NCBI RefSeq assembly: GCF_003710905.1
Contig: NZ_RHHV01000012.1
Coordinates: 186,001 to 250,000 of the forward strand
DNA: 64,000 nucleotides
Source of the DNA: Brevibacillus parabrevis
GTDB lineage: Bacteria; Bacillota; Bacilli; Brevibacillales; Brevibacillaceae
Direction of reading: 5' to 3'
The notes under the pieces are model-generated. The model was given only the letters and a program-made list of their open reading frames with translations. It was not told the origin of the DNA and made no database searches. This document shows, in pieces, positions 62,454 through 64,000 of this stretch (positions are counted from its first letter, which is position 1; every line of letters begins with the position of its first letter). Position numbers and translations under genes: made by a program.

Positions 62454-62771
62454 TTATGAACATTCTTCTTCGACAAATGTGACGAGTTGTTTAAACAGAA
62501 GCATCGCCTCTGTAATTTCCAAGCGGTAGTAAATTTCTGTTCCTTTTTTCTCGGAGTGGAGCAATCCGGCTTGCCGCAATATTTTCAAATGATGGGAAAC
62601 GGTCGGCCTGGACATCGGGATATGCTCGGCAATTTGCGTGACGTTCAAGCTTTCTTTGTCAATCAACAGGGCGACGATTTGCTGGCGCACGGGATCACCT
62701 AGCCCTTGGAAATAAGGACTCAGCTGCATAAAAAGGTGGATCGCTTTTTCGTTACAGGTTGGATGATTCAT
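62454..62771 (-). CDS. ArsR-family winged-helix repressor
   Basis: A 105-residue ArsR/SmtB-type regulator. The winged helix contains VTQIAEHIPMSRPTVSHHLKILRQAGLL (recognition helix S-R-P-T-V-S-H-H-L) and KKGTEIYYRLE as the wing. There is no metal-binding ELCVCDL cysteine motif; the only cysteines are near the two ends, so it may sense something other than arsenic. It is first in an operon with the saccharopine-dehydrogenase-like gene. The stop is immediately followed by the 92 bp gap. Confidence 0.88.
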   Translation of the reverse strand: MNHPTCNEKAIHLFMQLSPYFQGLGDPVRQQIVALLIDKESLNVTQIAEHIPMSRPTVSHHLKILRQAGLLHSEKKGTEIYYRLEITEAMLLFKQLVTFVEEECS

Positions 62772-62782
62772 AGCTACACTCC

Positions 62783-62796
62783 GTTAATAAACTTAA
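62783..62796 (-). promoter_or_regulatory. Operator-like motif, copy 1 (upstream of arsR)
   Basis: On the minus strand TTAAGTTTATTAAC lies 12-25 bases before the arsR start, near a TATAAT-like -10 element (62809-62814 region). It fits autoregulation by ArsR. Confidence 0.5.
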
Positions 62797-62962
62797 TCAT
62801 TTGAACGTATTATAATCCTCCTTCCTTTTTTTTGCAACCTTCAAAACGGCTGATTTGCAAAGGTTTTTCCGCAACGGCTCTCGCTGTGATTCATGTAATG
62901 GAAAAGCAAATCAGGGAATAGTAAGAGGGGTTACAAATAAGTTGAAGGAAGGTGCTTATGTC

Positions 62963-64000
62963 ATGAAGGAATGGACGGGGAGCGCAGTCTCCCGCGAAGC
63001 AGTAGGGAAAATCAGAAAGGTATTCGGCTCTTGCTTTCTGGCGCTGGCGTTGCTCTTTTTCATCCCGGGCACAGGTCTCGCGGTAGGCAAAGGCGCGCAG
63101 GGACCAGACGTATACGTGATTCAAGGGATGTTGAAATCATTAGGTAGCTATTCTGGACAAATCAACGGATACTACGACGATGTCACGGTGCGCGGCGTCA
63201 AGCATTTCCAGAAAAAACACGGCTTGCCCGCGACAGGCTCTGTGGACAAGCGCACGCTTAATCGCATGGTTTACTCTTATGATCGAGTCGTTTCCAATCC
63301 ACACCGCGGCGGCGGCAAAGGCATCGGTGGCGGAGCAGGCCAAGGCGGCGGCAAAGGCATCGGTGGCGGAGCAGGTCAAGGTAGCGGCAAAGGCATCGGT
63401 GGCGGAGCAGGTCAAGGTGGCGGCAAAGGCTTTGGCGGCGGAGCAGGTCAAGGCGGCGGTAAAGGCATCGGCGGCGGAGCAGGCCAAGGTGGCGGTAAAG
63501 GCATCGGCGGCGGAGCAGGCCAAGGTGGCGGAGCAGGCCAAGGTGGCGGCAAAGGCATCGGTGGTGGAGCAGGCCAAGGTGGCGGTGAAGGCATCGGTGG
63601 CGGAGCAGGCCAAGGCGGCGGAGCAGGCCAAGGCGGCGGAGCAGGCCAAGGCGGCGGAGCAGGCCAAGGCGGCGGAGCAGGCCAAGGTGGCGGTAAAGGC
63701 ATCGGTGGTGGAACAGGCCAAGGTGGCGGCAAAGGCATCGGTGGTGGAACAGGCCAAGGCGGCGGAACTGGTGAAGAAGGCGGCAAAGGAACTGGCAACG
63801 GCGGCGGAACCGGAGAAGGCGGCGGCAAAGGAAACGGCAACGGCGGCGGAACCGGAGAAGGCGGCGGCAAAGGAAACGGCAACGGCGGCGGAACCGGAGA
63901 AGGCGGCAAAGGAACTGGTAACGGCGGCGGAACCGGAGAAGGCGGCGGCAAAGGAAACGGCAGCGGCGGCGGAACCGGAGAAGGCGGCGGCAAAGGAAAC
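62963..64000 (+). CDS. Exported peptidoglycan-binding protein with glycine-rich tandem repeats (3' partial)
   Basis: The frame starts at ATG 62963 (AAGGAAGGTG upstream) and is open to the window edge with no stop. Residues 1-20 are basic, 21-40 form a signal-peptide or anchor helix (FGSCFLALALLFFIPGTGLA) with a possible cut after GLA. Residues ~47-105 form a PG_binding_1 domain (DVYVIQGMLKSLGSYSGQINGYYDD, split family pattern; FQKKHGLPATG). From residue 116 the protein is almost pure Gly with periodic K, I, A, Q. SleB-type N-termini are similar, but no hydrolase domain is visible in the window. The rest of the gene is outside it. Confidence 0.78.
   Translation, partial: MKEWTGSAVSREAVGKIRKVFGSCFLALALLFFIPGTGLAVGKGAQGPDVYVIQGMLKSLGSYSGQINGYYDDVTVRGVKHFQKKHGLPATGSVDKRTLNRMVYSYDRVVSNPHRGGGKGIGGGAGQGGGKGIGGGAGQGSGKGIGGGAGQGGGKGFGGGAGQGGGKGIGGGAGQGGGKGIGGGAGQGGGAGQGGGKGIGGGAGQGGGEGIGGGAGQGGGAGQGGGAGQGGGAGQGGGAGQGGGKGIGGGTGQGGGKGIGGGTGQGGGTGEEGGKGTGNGGGTGEGGGKGNGNGGGTGEGGGKGNGNGGGTGEGGKGTGNGGGTGEGGGKGNGSGGGTGEGGGKGN
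63308..63757 (+). repeat. Tandem repeat array, class 1 (36 bp and 18 bp units)
   Basis: Encodes 150 residues: ten 12-residue units GGGKGIGGGAGQ (variants GSGKGI, KGF, EGI, GTGQ) and five 6-residue half units GGGAGQ, one after unit 6 and four in a row after unit 8. The DNA copies differ mainly at third positions. The last two full units have T in place of A. Confidence 0.92.
63758..64000 (+). repeat. Tandem repeat array, class 2 (42 bp units)
   Basis: A different unit follows directly, GGGTGEGGGKGNGN (14 residues), with variants that lack one Gly or have T/S for N. It runs off the window edge. The acidic E and basic K alternate. Confidence 0.9.

Noticed and set aside
63448-63993. Proline-rich frames on the minus strand in the repeat array
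   Set aside because: They are the reverse complement of the glycine codons (GGC/GGN gives GCC/CCN). Repeats without stops stay open in all frames.
63308-64000. Possible CRISPR or satellite array
   Set aside because: The repeats are contiguous, have no spacers, are multiples of three and stay in frame with a PG-binding protein.

Overview
The window is a chromosomal segment of an endospore-forming Bacillales bacterium, most like Brevibacillus or a related Paenibacillaceae. Evidence for this is the division and cell-wall cluster running into spoIIGA-sigE-sigG, the ylmC-to-divIVA block, a complete gerPA-F operon, a sporulenol/squalene-hopene cyclase, a PyrR-controlled pyr operon and GC-rich codon use with many TTG and GTG starts. 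The genus is inferred; the order is well supported. No rRNA, tRNA, insertion sequence, phage gene or CRISPR array was seen.

Layout. Positions 1-8742 carry murG (5' truncated by the window edge), murB, murA, divIB, two DUF881 genes, sbp, ftsA and ftsZ. Positions 8879-11641 carry the spoIIG operon (protease spoIIGA and pro-sigE) and sigG, each with a recognisable promoter. Positions 11794-19017 carry ylmC, pgeF, ylmE, sepF, ylmG, ylmH, divIVA and a T-box-controlled ileS. A DksA/TraR-type sporulation regulator follows (19139-19900). In B. subtilis a related gene, lspA and ylyB come directly after ileS. Here about 27 kb of other genes (19887-47217) lies between the DksA-like gene and lspA.

That extra block contains: an enolase-superfamily enzyme and an MFS transporter; a NUDIX hydrolase and an FAD oxidoreductase; an LCP wall-polymer ligase; an Hsp20 protein; the reverse-strand gerP operon with a divergent second gerPD-like gene; a hopene/sporulenol cyclase; a DUF2515 gene; topB; a pspA-DUF350-DUF4178-DUF4247 cluster behind a textbook sigma-W promoter; a five-gene cluster that looks like a non-canonical intracellular alpha-glucan pathway (DUF4912, a GH57-GT4 fusion, a nucleotidyltransferase fused to a catalytically degenerate phosphohexomutase, a GH15 glucoamylase and an intact phosphohexomutase); and a small kinase-like protein.

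The conserved backbone resumes with lspA and ylyB (47292-48710), a glyoxalase-family protein and a secreted beta-propeller protein. The pyrimidine operon follows (50592-61078): pyrR-pyrP-pyrB-pyrC-carA-carB-pyrF-pyrE with three PyrR attenuators. The pyrK and pyrD genes expected between carB and pyrF are missing. The window ends with a reverse-strand arsR plus saccharopine-dehydrogenase-like operon with a duplicated operator-like motif, and the start of an exported peptidoglycan-binding protein with an extreme glycine-rich tandem repeat that runs off the edge.

The least standard content is the alpha-glucan cluster (37024-46412), the dead-enzyme fusion inside it, the truncated pyr operon and the glycine-repeat protein.
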